Part shown: piece by piece, positions 33,658 to 41,462 of the stretch
How positions within the stretch are numbered: position 1 is the first letter of the stretch
Layout: every line of letters starts with the position of its first letter
Source of the DNA: Burkholderia lata
GTDB lineage: Bacteria > Pseudomonadota > Gammaproteobacteria > Burkholderiales > Burkholderiaceae
Direction of reading: 5' to 3'
Assembly (NCBI RefSeq): GCF_000012945.1
Contig: NC_007509.1
Coordinates: 868,001-932,000 of the forward strand
DNA length: 64,000 nt
Notes under the pieces: generated by a model
Seen by the model: only the letters and a program-made list of their open reading frames with translations
Database searches by the model: none
Told to the model about the DNA's origin: nothing
Made by a program: the position numbers and the translations under genes

Positions 33658-35112
33658 ATGCCTGACTCCCTCATCCAGCAGCTCGCGGACTTCACCGCCG
33701 GCACCCGTTACGATCAGCTCCCTGCTCCCGTCGTCGATGCGTGCAAGCGCATCCTGCTCGACTCGATCGGCTGCGCGGTCGCCGCCGTCGACGAACCGAA
33801 GGGGCGCATCGGCATCGACTATGCGCGACTGACGGGCGGCCACGGCGACGCGACCATCATCGGCACCGGCGAGCGCGTGTCGATGTTCGGCGCGGCCTTC
33901 GCGAACGGCGAACTCATCAACGCGCTCGACATGGATGCCGTGGTGCCGCCCGGCCATGTCACGCCGTACGTGCTGCCCGGCGCGCTCGCCGTCGCCGAGA
34001 CGTCGCATGCGAGCGGCCAGGCGCTGATCGAGGCGATCGCGCTGTCGCACGAAATGTCGTACCGCATCGGCAAGGCGATGGATTACCTGCGCGATACGCG
34101 GGACGGCAAGGTCGCGCCGCCGCCCGTGTACGGCTACAGCAGCACCGTGTTCGGAGCGACCGCCGCGATCGTCAGGCTGAAGGCGCTACCGCCCGACGTG
34201 CTGCCGAACGCGCTCGGCATCGCCGGCAGCATTGCGCCGGTGAATTCGCAGGTCGCGTGGTTTCAGCACGCCCCGAGCTCGACGATCAAGTACCTGCTTG
34301 CGGGCGCGCTCACGCAGGCGGCGATGACGGCCGCGCACATGGCCGAACTCGGCCATCGCGGCGACACGCAGATCCTCGACGATCGCGAATATGGCTTCCC
34401 GCGCTTCATCGGCACGCAACGCTGGGAGCCGCAGCACATCACCGACGCGCTGGGTACCGACTGGCGCTTTCCGTCCGAACAGGCGTTCAAGCCCTACCCG
34501 CATTGCCGCATTCTTCACGCGCTGCTCGACGGTCTCACTGAAATCGTCGAAACGAACGACATCGCGCCGCACGAAATCACCGGCATCAAGGCCTGGGTCG
34601 AAGGTTTCGTCGAGCAGCCCGTGTGGCTCAACCGGAACATCGAACACGTGCACGACGCGCAGTTCAGCATCGCGCACGGCCTCGCGCTCGGCGCGCATCG
34701 CCCGCCGCCCGGCAAGGCCTGGCAGGACCCGGCGCTCGTCTTCGGGCCATCCGTGATGGCGCTGATGGACAAGGTCACGCACGAAGTGCATCCGAACTAC
34801 GTCGAATTGCTGTCCGGCCACGCCGCCAGCCGGCCGGCGAAGCTCGAAGTGTCCGCGCGCGGCCAGACGTTCGTCGACGAGCGGCGTTACCCGAAGGGCA
34901 GCCCGTCGCCGGACCCGGCAAGCCTGATGACCGACGACGAACTGATCGCGAAATTCCGTCGCAATGTCGAGGACGTCCTGCCTGCCGGCCGGATCGACGA
35001 CGTGATCGAGGCGGTCTTCACGCTCGAGCGCGCGGACGACGTCGCGTCGATCATGCGCCTGCTCGGCCCCGATTCCGCCCCTGCCGGCTCGCAGGCACGA
35101 TCGGCTGGCTGA
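33658..35112 (+). CDS. MmgE/PrpD family protein (second copy)
   Basis: MmgE/PrpD-fold protein of 484 residues, divergent from the lactonase operon. Segments include CKRILLDSIGCAVAA, NGELINALDMDAVVPPGHVTPYVLPGALA, YGYSSTVFGATAA, EYGFPRFIGTQRWEP and AFKPYPHCRILHALLDG, which fit the family. The frame is open 60 bases upstream, but the ATG at this position starts the conserved N-terminus (MPDSLIQQLADFTAG). With the copy at 26697 it gives the region two family members of low mutual similarity. Substrate is unknown; isomerase, dehydratase or decarboxylase chemistry are all known in the family. Confidence 0.88.
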   Translation: MPDSLIQQLADFTAGTRYDQLPAPVVDACKRILLDSIGCAVAAVDEPKGRIGIDYARLTGGHGDATIIGTGERVSMFGAAFANGELINALDMDAVVPPGHVTPYVLPGALAVAETSHASGQALIEAIALSHEMSYRIGKAMDYLRDTRDGKVAPPPVYGYSSTVFGATAAIVRLKALPPDVLPNALGIAGSIAPVNSQVAWFQHAPSSTIKYLLAGALTQAAMTAAHMAELGHRGDTQILDDREYGFPRFIGTQRWEPQHITDALGTDWRFPSEQAFKPYPHCRILHALLDGLTEIVETNDIAPHEITGIKAWVEGFVEQPVWLNRNIEHVHDAQFSIAHGLALGAHRPPPGKAWQDPALVFGPSVMALMDKVTHEVHPNYVELLSGHAASRPAKLEVSARGQTFVDERRYPKGSPSPDPASLMTDDELIAKFRRNVEDVLPAGRIDDVIEAVFTLERADDVASIMRLLGPDSAPAGSQARSAG

Positions 35113-35846
35113 GCGTGCAGACTTTGCCGTTTCGGCACGGCTGAACACCACGCATCGTGTCGCGGCGACGTACCGCGGCACGAACACACATTCCTCAAGG
35201 AGACAATTCGCACAAGCATCGAATCCGGACTCGAAACTCGCAGTGTGCCCTTCGCATCGGACGCTTCGATGCAGGCATCGCCTCGTCCGGATTGATCGAC
35301 GTCTTTCGCTCGTCGCCGACGCAACACGCCGCCTCCTCCTTCATCAACACCGCGCACACGGTGCGGTCGTGCCCGAACTCGTCCGTACGATCCGCGCATG
35401 AAATATCCGGCAACACATTTCCCGCCCGGATTCACGTCGCTGATCCGATCACAAAAAAATCCGTCAGAACGCGTCGTTCCGCTCGACGAAATATGACAAC
35501 GCGCCATCTCCGCCGGCTGCAGGCGAACGTCATCGATCAAATCCCCGCCACCATCATCGATGCCGGAGAAAATTACTACGCATACCGAATGATATTCCGG
35601 ATTTTTCCGTCCCGATTGCGCATTGAAGTACGGAACGTACCGATTCACGCAGTCGGGCAGGCGCGAATCCGATGCGGGTTAGACCCAATGGAGATTCAAT
35701 CCTCTGACATTCACTCTACCGAACGTTAGATTGAGCGAGACGTGATCCCGGCCACCGCCGCCGGAGGATTTCGACACGATTCGCTGCCGCACCGAGTTCA
35801 CCATCAGCGATTCCTTTCAAGACCATTATTAGATTCGGATAACGAA
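35113..35846. other. Long gene-free leader of the second porin
   Basis: This 734-base stretch contains no gene I can support. Its GC content is visibly lower than that of coding neighbours, and the open frame on the forward strand (35157-35729) has no start context, no protein-like composition and no family pattern. It contains one IclR-type site at 35620-35636. It may hold a long 5' leader or the remnant of a lost gene. Confidence 0.5.
35620..35636. promoter_or_regulatory. IclR-type operator candidate, copy 3
   Basis: On the reverse strand GTTCCGTACTTCAATGC: the left half and centre match the other copies and the right half is decayed. It lies about 210 bases before the porin start. Confidence 0.5.
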
Positions 35847-36956
35847 ATGAATGTTCGCCCCATGCCCGGCTGCTTCAAGAAGAAAACGATCCTCGTACTC
35901 GGCATCGCGATGCTGCCGGCCTGGACCTGGGCGCAAAGCAGCGTCACGCTCTACGGCACGCTGGATACGGGCTTCCTGTACACCAGCAAGACGCGCAATG
36001 CGGCGACCGGCGGCAACAGCGGCAAGCAGTTCGGGCTGATCAACGGCGGGCTGGAACCGTCCAATTTCGGCCTGCTCGGGCAGGAAGACCTCGGTGGCGG
36101 GATGAAGGTGACCTTCAAGCTGGAAAACGGCTTCAGCGTGGCCAACGGCGGCAACGACAACAGCAACGGCAACTTCTTCGGGCGGCAGGCGTGGCTCGCG
36201 CTCAGTGGCCGCTACGGCGAACTGAAGGCCGGCGTGCAGTATTCGCCGTTCGTGCTCGCGATCTACGAATCCGATCCGCGCAACGCCGGGCAGTTCGGCA
36301 CCGCGTTCTCGGTCTATGCCGACCAGACGTTCGTGGGCACGTTCAATCCCAACGCGATCACCTATACGAGCCCGCAGATCGCCGGCTTTTCCGCGCGCGC
36401 GATGTACGCGCCAGGCGGTGTCGCCGGCGACATTCGCGCGGGGCAGCAGTATTCGGTCGCCCTGCGCTACGCGTATCGCGGGCTCTTCATCAACGCGGCG
36501 ATGTACGACTCGAGCTCGGGGAACAGCACGGCGACGCTCACCGCGTTCCAGCAGCCGTTCTTCGGGCGCATGATCGGCGCGGGCTACACCTTCGGCCCGG
36601 TCACCGTGAAGGGGTCGTTCACCAGCTTCAAGGTGCCCACGACGATCGCCGGCGGCGCCGTGAACGGCGGCACCAACAACATATGGAATCTCGGCTTCGA
36701 TTACTACCCGGTTCCGCAGCTCGATATCAACTCGGGCGTGTGGTACATCCGCGACCCGCACAACTCGGACAACCGCTCGATCATGGGCGCACTGACGACC
36801 CGCTATTTCCTGTCGAAAGCGACGTCGCTGTACTGGGAGATCGGCGCGGCCAACAACCGCGGCACCGAGAAAACCGGGCTGTCGATCGACAACGCGTTGT
36901 ACGGCACGCGGGGCACGACCATCGGCACCATCGTCGGGATCAACAAGAAGTTCTGA
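35847..36956 (+). CDS. Gram-negative porin (OmpC-type), second copy
   Basis: Outer-membrane porin of 369 residues. The signal peptide (KKKTILVLGIAMLPAWTWA) is cleaved before QSSVTLYGTLDTGFLY, the typical first strand. The conserved GNFFGRQAWLALSGRYGELKAG block precedes the loop region, and the last residue is Phe (VGINKKF). The ATG at this position gives a short extra n-region; a second in-frame ATG lies five codons further in. Adjacent genes are hydrolases and MmgE/PrpD, so it may import the substrate of these enzymes. An IclR-type site is upstream and another directly downstream of its stop. Confidence 0.92.
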   Translation: MNVRPMPGCFKKKTILVLGIAMLPAWTWAQSSVTLYGTLDTGFLYTSKTRNAATGGNSGKQFGLINGGLEPSNFGLLGQEDLGGGMKVTFKLENGFSVANGGNDNSNGNFFGRQAWLALSGRYGELKAGVQYSPFVLAIYESDPRNAGQFGTAFSVYADQTFVGTFNPNAITYTSPQIAGFSARAMYAPGGVAGDIRAGQQYSVALRYAYRGLFINAAMYDSSSGNSTATLTAFQQPFFGRMIGAGYTFGPVTVKGSFTSFKVPTTIAGGAVNGGTNNIWNLGFDYYPVPQLDINSGVWYIRDPHNSDNRSIMGALTTRYFLSKATSLYWEIGAANNRGTEKTGLSIDNALYGTRGTTIGTIVGINKKF

Positions 36957-36968
36957 TCACACGCAATT

Positions 36969-36985
36969 CGACCGGAGTACGGAAC
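36969..36985. promoter_or_regulatory. IclR-type operator candidate, copy 4
   Basis: On the reverse strand GTTCCGTACTCCGGTCG. It lies in the 133-base gap between the porin and the first hydrolase, about 105 bases before the hydrolase start. Confidence 0.55.
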
Positions 36986-37089
36986 GTTTCATCGATCCCG
37001 ATTGACCCGGCTGCATGCCGACGCGACCTTATGCCCATACGGGTCGATTTCAGCGCGGCGCGGCAGCGCGACGCGGGAAGCAACGGATC

Positions 37090-38001
37090 ATGAATACTTC
37101 GATGAAGACGGGAACACGCGCGGCTTGCCTGACCGGCACGCCACGGACGTGGCAGACCAGGGACGGGATTCAACTGGCGGGCAGTGCATGGGGCGACCCA
37201 ACCGGCACGCCCGTCATCCTGCTGCACGGCAGCGGGCAGACGCGCCACGCGTGGACCGGCATGGCCCGATCGCTCGGCGAGGCCGGCTTTCATGCGATCG
37301 CCTTCGATGCGCGGGGCCACGGGGATTCGAGCTGGTCGCCGACCGCCAACTATAGCCAGGGCGCGATGATCCGCGATCTCGAGCGCGTGGTCGCCACGCT
37401 CGACGGCCGGCGGCCGATCCTGGTCGGCGCCGGGCTGGGCGGCGGCACGGCCCTGCTCGCCGTCGGCGAAGGGTATCTCGACGCGCAGGCGCTCGTGCTC
37501 GTCAACATCACACCCCATATCGAACCCGACGGCGCATCACGCCTGCATTCGTTCATGCGGCAGCCCGCGGAAGGGTTCGGGTCGCCCGACGAAGCGGCCG
37601 ACGCGATCCGCCGCTATCGTTCGCTGCCGGCGCATGCGCTGTCGCACGAAAGCGTGACCCGCAGCCTGCGCTACGACGACGGCAAATACCGGTGGCATTG
37701 GGATCCGCTCTTTCTCGCGTGGCCGCGCGACCTGACGCGCCGCCATGCACGCTTTTCGGCGAGCGCCCGCCGCCTGAAGCTGCCGACCCTGCTCGTGCGC
37801 GGCGAAGCGTCGGAGATCGTCAGCCAGAACGGCGCGCGCGAATTCCTGAAGCTGTGCCCGCACGCCGACTATGCGGATGTGCAGGATGCCGGCCATACGG
37901 TCGCCGGCGAACCCTACGACCTGTTCGCCCATGCCGTGCTGCGCTTTCTCGCCCGCCAGGCGGCACACGACCCGGCGATGCCGCTGCACGCGGCCGCCTG
38001 A
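37090..38001 (+). CDS. Alpha/beta hydrolase-fold protein lacking the nucleophile
   Basis: Alpha/beta-hydrolase-fold protein of 303 residues, the same length as its paralog at 39183. The oxyanion segment VILLHGSGQTRHAW, the FDARGHGDS block and the C-terminal histidine segment (DAGHTVAG) are kept. The nucleophile elbow, however, reads GAGLGGG, with Gly115 (codon GGG) where the paralog has Ser123 in GASLGGG. The protein is therefore unlikely to use the usual Ser-His-Asp mechanism; it may be a binding or regulatory protein, catalyse a cofactor-free lyase-like reaction as some fold members do, or be decaying. The reading frame is otherwise intact. It is preceded by an IclR-type site. Confidence 0.83.
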   Translation: MNTSMKTGTRAACLTGTPRTWQTRDGIQLAGSAWGDPTGTPVILLHGSGQTRHAWTGMARSLGEAGFHAIAFDARGHGDSSWSPTANYSQGAMIRDLERVVATLDGRRPILVGAGLGGGTALLAVGEGYLDAQALVLVNITPHIEPDGASRLHSFMRQPAEGFGSPDEAADAIRRYRSLPAHALSHESVTRSLRYDDGKYRWHWDPLFLAWPRDLTRRHARFSASARRLKLPTLLVRGEASEIVSQNGAREFLKLCPHADYADVQDAGHTVAGEPYDLFAHAVLRFLARQAAHDPAMPLHAAA

Positions 38002-38051
38002 CGCGGCGGCCGCACGGTGGCGCAGGGCCGGCCGCCAGCGGTAGTGCGAGG

Positions 38052-38729
38052 TCAGGAGGCGGCGAGTTCCGTCTTGCGGCTGCCGCGCCGCGTTTTCGCG
38101 GCGGGGGCTTTTGCGGCAGGGGCCTTCGCGGCCGGCCGGACACCTTCGAAGAACATCGTGACGAGCTGGTCCGCGACGTGGTCGAGCGACCCTTTCTTCG
38201 GATCGAACCAGGTCTGGACCGAGTTGATGCAGCCGAGCACGAAGACGCGGCACAGCGCGTCGTCGACGTCTTCGCGCAGCCACCCTTCGGCGCGCAGGTC
38301 GTCGAACACCGCGGTCCAGAGCTGCTGATGCCGCTCGCGCCGCTTGACCTGGCGCTCCCGCACCTTGTCCGGAAGCTGGGTCAGGAGCCGGCTGTGCGCC
38401 AGCGCGTAGTCGCCGAACTTGATCAGCGCGCTCATCTGCCCGATCAGCGCGGCCTTGAAACGCGCGTCGGCCGTCGCACCGGGCGGCAGTGCCGCGAAGT
38501 GCTCGTTGATGTGCTGCACGATGCTCTCCGCACCGTGCTCCATCACGACGTCGACCAGCTCTTCCTTCGACGAGAAGTGATAGTAGATGCTGGCCGCCTC
38601 GATCCCCGCCTGATCCGCGATGAAACGCATCGTCGTCGCCGCATAGCCCTGCGTCGCAAAGGAACGCGCGGCGAGCCGCAACAAGGTTTCCCGCGTATCC
38701 GCGCTGGGATTTACATTTTTCTTACGCAC
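38052..38729 (-). CDS. TetR-family regulator
   Basis: TetR-type repressor of 225 residues with an N-terminal helix-turn-helix (FATQGYAATTMRFIADQAG then IEAASIYYHFSSKEEL, residues about 24-58) and a helical ligand domain. The C-terminus carries a repeated Lys-Ala-Pro-Ala-Ala tail (AKAPAAKAPAAK, then RRGSRK), probably disordered and basic, encoded by short direct DNA repeats. The start is a GTG; a better one is not evident. The fold resembles regulators of acyl-CoA catabolism, which often bind CoA thioesters. It is the best local candidate for the four CTAAC-type dyads, but I see no clear copy of that site in front of its own gene. It lies between the two hydrolases. Confidence 0.88.
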   Translation of the reverse strand: MRKKNVNPSADTRETLLRLAARSFATQGYAATTMRFIADQAGIEAASIYYHFSSKEELVDVVMEHGAESIVQHINEHFAALPPGATADARFKAALIGQMSALIKFGDYALAHSRLLTQLPDKVRERQVKRRERHQQLWTAVFDDLRAEGWLREDVDDALCRVFVLGCINSVQTWFDPKKGSLDHVADQLVTMFFEGVRPAAKAPAAKAPAAKTRRGSRKTELAAS

Positions 38730-39182
38730 GTTCGTGTATCAGCCGTCTGTTATCAAGCATCAAGATGAATGAGGAAACCGGGTGCCGCATCGGCGGAGCC
38801 GGGCCCCGCGGCAGCGCGCGCCATGTCCTCGCGATACTGCCTGATCCTCTCGCCCACCGCCATCCGGTACAAAACTAATGTTCGAGAGGGTAGCCCAATT
38901 TCACCAGGCGGGCCAGCGCATCGGGTTGCCGTCGGCCGGCGTGCCGAGTGCGCGTCATCATCGTCACGATTGCCTGAATCTCCCGATTGAGGCGAAACCG
39001 CTCGACGTCGCGCGCACCGTCACCCTCGATACGCGCGCCGAGCGGCATGCCGCGCGCGGCGTCACTGTACGGAACGGCGCGCGTGCGCACGTTGACACTC
39101 GCGTCCGCACCGGCGAAGTTTGAAGCATCGTCGGGCTGCCCGATCCGCCCGCCCTTCCCCTTCAGCCGACCTCGTCACGCCC
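38730..39182. other. Divergent intergenic region, TetR | hydrolase
   Basis: Gene-free 453 bases. It contains one IclR-type site at 39059-39075 and an AAAACTAATGTTC stretch near 38871 that only weakly resembles half of the CTAAC-type operator. Nothing else is recognised. Confidence 0.5.
39059..39075. promoter_or_regulatory. IclR-type operator candidate, copy 5
   Basis: On the reverse strand GTTCCGTACAGTGACGC; the left half and centre are intact, the right half is weak. It is about 108 bases before the hydrolase start. Confidence 0.45.
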
Positions 39183-40094
39183 ATGCATCCATCGACCACC
39201 CCGTTCACCCCCGCCCCGACGAATTCCGGCAGCCGGCTTCCCGGCACGCCCGACCCGATGCACCGGTGGGAAGGTGCGGACGGCGTGCGGCTCGCCGGCG
39301 ATACGTGGGGGCACCCGGACGCGCCGCCGGTCGTGTTGCTGCACGGCGGCGGCCAGACGCGTCATGCCTGGGGCGGCACGGGCGAACGGCTGGCCGACGC
39401 CGGCTACTTCGCGCTCGCCTACGACGCGCGCGGACACGGAGACTCCGACTGGAGCGCCGACGGCGACTACGACCAGGATGCATTCGTCCGCGATCTGCGC
39501 CAGATCGTCGCCACGCTCGGCGGGCGCCGCCCCGCGCTGATCGGCGCATCGCTGGGCGGCGGCACGAGCCTCGTCGCGATCGGCGAGCATCAGGTCGACG
39601 CGCGCGCGCTGATCCTCGTCGACATCGTGCCGTACACCGAACCGACCGGCGTCGCACGCATCCGCACCTTCATGGCACAGAACGCCGACGGGTTCGGCTC
39701 GCTCGACGAAGTCGCCGATGCGATCGGCCGCTATCGCTCGAACCGCACGCGCCCGGGCAATCCGGCCGGCCTGTCGAAGAACGTCCGGCTCGGCGACGAC
39801 GGCCGCTATCACTGGCACTGGGACCCGCAGTTCCTGGCCCGCACGATCGACCTGCCGTCGCGTCACGCCCGCTTCTCGGCCTGCGCACGCAACCTGACGC
39901 TGCCCACGCTGCTGGTGCGCGGCGGCAGTTCGGACGTGGTCAGCGAAACAGGCGTGCGCGAATTTCTCGAACTCTGCCCGCACGCCGAATACGTGAACGT
40001 CGCCGCCGCGGGCCACATGGTCGCCGGCGATCGCAACGACGTGTTCGGCGAGGCCGCCGAGGCGTTCCTGATGCGTCACGTCAACGCTGCCTGA
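39183..40094 (+). CDS. Alpha/beta hydrolase
   Basis: Alpha/beta hydrolase of 303 residues with a complete catalytic set: oxyanion segment VVLLHGGGQTRHAW, DARGHGDSDW, nucleophile Ser123 in GASLGGG, and the histidine in AAGHMVAGD near 281. It is a close paralog of the protein at 37090 (shared TRHAW, RHARFSA, LPTLLVRG, EFLxLCPHA segments) in the same orientation 2.1 kb away. The frame is open upstream to 39120; I chose the ATG that gives the paralog's length. The substrate is unknown; epoxide hydrolase, esterase and carbon-carbon hydrolase activities occur in this subfamily. Confidence 0.87.
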   Translation: MHPSTTPFTPAPTNSGSRLPGTPDPMHRWEGADGVRLAGDTWGHPDAPPVVLLHGGGQTRHAWGGTGERLADAGYFALAYDARGHGDSDWSADGDYDQDAFVRDLRQIVATLGGRRPALIGASLGGGTSLVAIGEHQVDARALILVDIVPYTEPTGVARIRTFMAQNADGFGSLDEVADAIGRYRSNRTRPGNPAGLSKNVRLGDDGRYHWHWDPQFLARTIDLPSRHARFSACARNLTLPTLLVRGGSSDVVSETGVREFLELCPHAEYVNVAAAGHMVAGDRNDVFGEAAEAFLMRHVNAA

Positions 40095-40134
40095 GTCTGC
40101 GCCGATGGGGCACGCGCCACATCGGCCATGCGCT

Positions 40135-40548
40135 TCAGATCGGCGGCGTCTCCGGCGACGCCGAGAAATGATGCTGGCGGATCTTCCATTCGCCCGCCTG
40201 CGACGCGATCACGAGCGTCGTGCGCAGCCGCGAGCGCGACGTATTGCCGTCGCCGAGCACGAACGCGAATTCGCCGTAGCCTTGCGCGAGAAAGCAGTCG
40301 TCGCCGAACCGGATGAAGTGCTGCTCCACCAGGTCCAGCGTCGCCGACCGGATCACGCCGACGTACGACGCGAAGTACGCGTGAATCGCGTCAGGCCCGG
40401 TCGAGTGCCCGGGCCGGCCGCCGAAGAACAATGCGTCGGCCGTATAGACGCCGGCCAGCGCGTCCGGATTCCAGTCTTGCGCAGCCGCGTTCCACGCAGC
40501 CTGCACGATCGCCAGCGCGGGGCCGGGAACGTCGTTCACTCCAACCAT
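40135..40548 (-). CDS. SnoaL-like (NTF2-fold) protein
   Basis: Small cone-fold protein of 137 residues of the SnoaL/DUF4440 type. It shows WNPDALAGVYTADALFFGGRP, GPDAIHAYFASYVGVI and the closing WKIRQHHFSA strand. Such proteins include isomerases, cyclases, epoxide hydrolases and non-enzymatic binding proteins, so function cannot be fixed. ATG follows an AGGAGA site. A perfect TAACTA-CCAT-TAGTTA palindrome, matching operator candidates A and C, lies about 43 bases upstream, which puts the gene in the same putative regulon as the lactonase operon. Confidence 0.8.
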   Translation of the reverse strand: MVGVNDVPGPALAIVQAAWNAAAQDWNPDALAGVYTADALFFGGRPGHSTGPDAIHAYFASYVGVIRSATLDLVEQHFIRFGDDCFLAQGYGEFAFVLGDGNTSRSRLRTTLVIASQAGEWKIRQHHFSASPETPPI

Positions 40549-40590
40549 CGTCCACTTCTCCTTGTTTCGGAACCGCCGAATACGTCAAAG

Positions 40591-40607
40591 TAACTACCAT
40601 TAGTTAG
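40591..40607. promoter_or_regulatory. TetR-type operator candidate D (perfect palindrome)
   Basis: TAACTACCATTAGTTAG. TAACTA and TAGTTA form a perfect 6-4-6 palindrome; the reverse strand reads CTAACTAATGGTAGTTA, matching candidate A in 16 of 19 positions when extended. It lies 43 bases upstream of the SnoaL-like gene. Confidence 0.6.
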
Positions 40608-40666
40608 ATGATTGCGTGCCATCGCGCATGCCGCCGGTGCGCGACCTCATCCTCATGACATGCGTA

Positions 40667-41455
40667 TCAAGGCTCGCAGTCGATATCGCTCAGGATCATG
40701 GACAGCGTTTCCGCCGCCGTCTTCAGTTCGGGCGCGACGCGCTGGCGGATCGCCGCCATGTCCGGCTCCAGTTCCACCGCGCCGCAATTCAGCGCCATCA
40801 ACGTGCGGGTCCGGCCGACCACGATCGGCACCGCGACGCCATACGCATTGCGCTGATATTCGCCCACCGACATGCAGACGCCCGTCTGCCGCAGATCCTC
40901 GAACGCCGCCTCGAGGTTCTCGCGCACCGTGCCTGCATCGTCGCCGGCCGCTTCGAGCAGCGCGGCGATCAGCGGCTCGCGCATCGCGTCCGGCAGCGCG
41001 TACAGATACGCGCGCCCGACCGCGGTCGATGCCATCGGCAACAGCGACCCGACGCCCAGGCGCAGCGTGGCGATCCGGGCGCTCGCGCGCCACGCGATGT
41101 AGACCATGTCGAGCCGATGCGGGACGGCCAGCGCAACCGACAGGTTCAGCTTGTCGGCAAGCTTCTGCATCACCGGCGTGACGAGACGCGTGACGGGATT
41201 CGCTTCGAGATACGCGTGGCCGATGCTCAATGCACCGGCGCTGAGTTCGAACTGGCGCCCGCCGCCCACCCGGCGCAGATAGCCGATCGAGATCAGCGTC
41301 GTCGTCAGGCGGGACACCGTGGCTTTCGGCAGCCCGGTGCGCCGCACCAGCTCCGCGTTGGACAACGGCGCGCGGACCGCGCGGAACGCGTGGAGCACTT
41401 CGAGCCCGCGTTCGACGGTCAGCGTGACGCCCTGTTGCTTGTCGGTGGTATTCAT
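40667..41455 (-). CDS. IclR-family regulator (downstream of pair)
   Basis: IclR-type regulator of 262 residues with an N-terminal winged helix (ERGLEVLHAFRAVRAPLSNAELVRRTGLPKATVSRLTTTL, residues about 15-54) and a GAF-like effector domain ending in VELEPDMAAIRQRVAPELKTA. It follows the other IclR gene after only 7 bases, so the two are co-transcribed. It could form heterodimers with, or act beside, its partner. The effector is unknown. Confidence 0.9.
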   Translation of the reverse strand: MNTTDKQQGVTLTVERGLEVLHAFRAVRAPLSNAELVRRTGLPKATVSRLTTTLISIGYLRRVGGGRQFELSAGALSIGHAYLEANPVTRLVTPVMQKLADKLNLSVALAVPHRLDMVYIAWRASARIATLRLGVGSLLPMASTAVGRAYLYALPDAMREPLIAALLEAAGDDAGTVRENLEAAFEDLRQTGVCMSVGEYQRNAYGVAVPIVVGRTRTLMALNCGAVELEPDMAAIRQRVAPELKTAAETLSMILSDIDCEP

Positions 41456-41462
41456 GTTCGAT

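Noticed and set aside
35157..35729. 190-codon open frame before the second porin
   Set aside because: No ribosome site, no domain pattern, composition like translated non-coding DNA; treated as intergenic.
38102..38140. Short tandem DNA repeats as a mobile or CRISPR-like element
   Set aside because: They encode the Lys-Ala-Pro-Ala-Ala tail of the TetR protein and are coding repeats.
38871..38890. TetR-type operator before the TetR gene (AAAACTAATGTTC)
   Set aside because: Only part of one half-site matches the CCTAACWAnnnGTAGTTA pattern.
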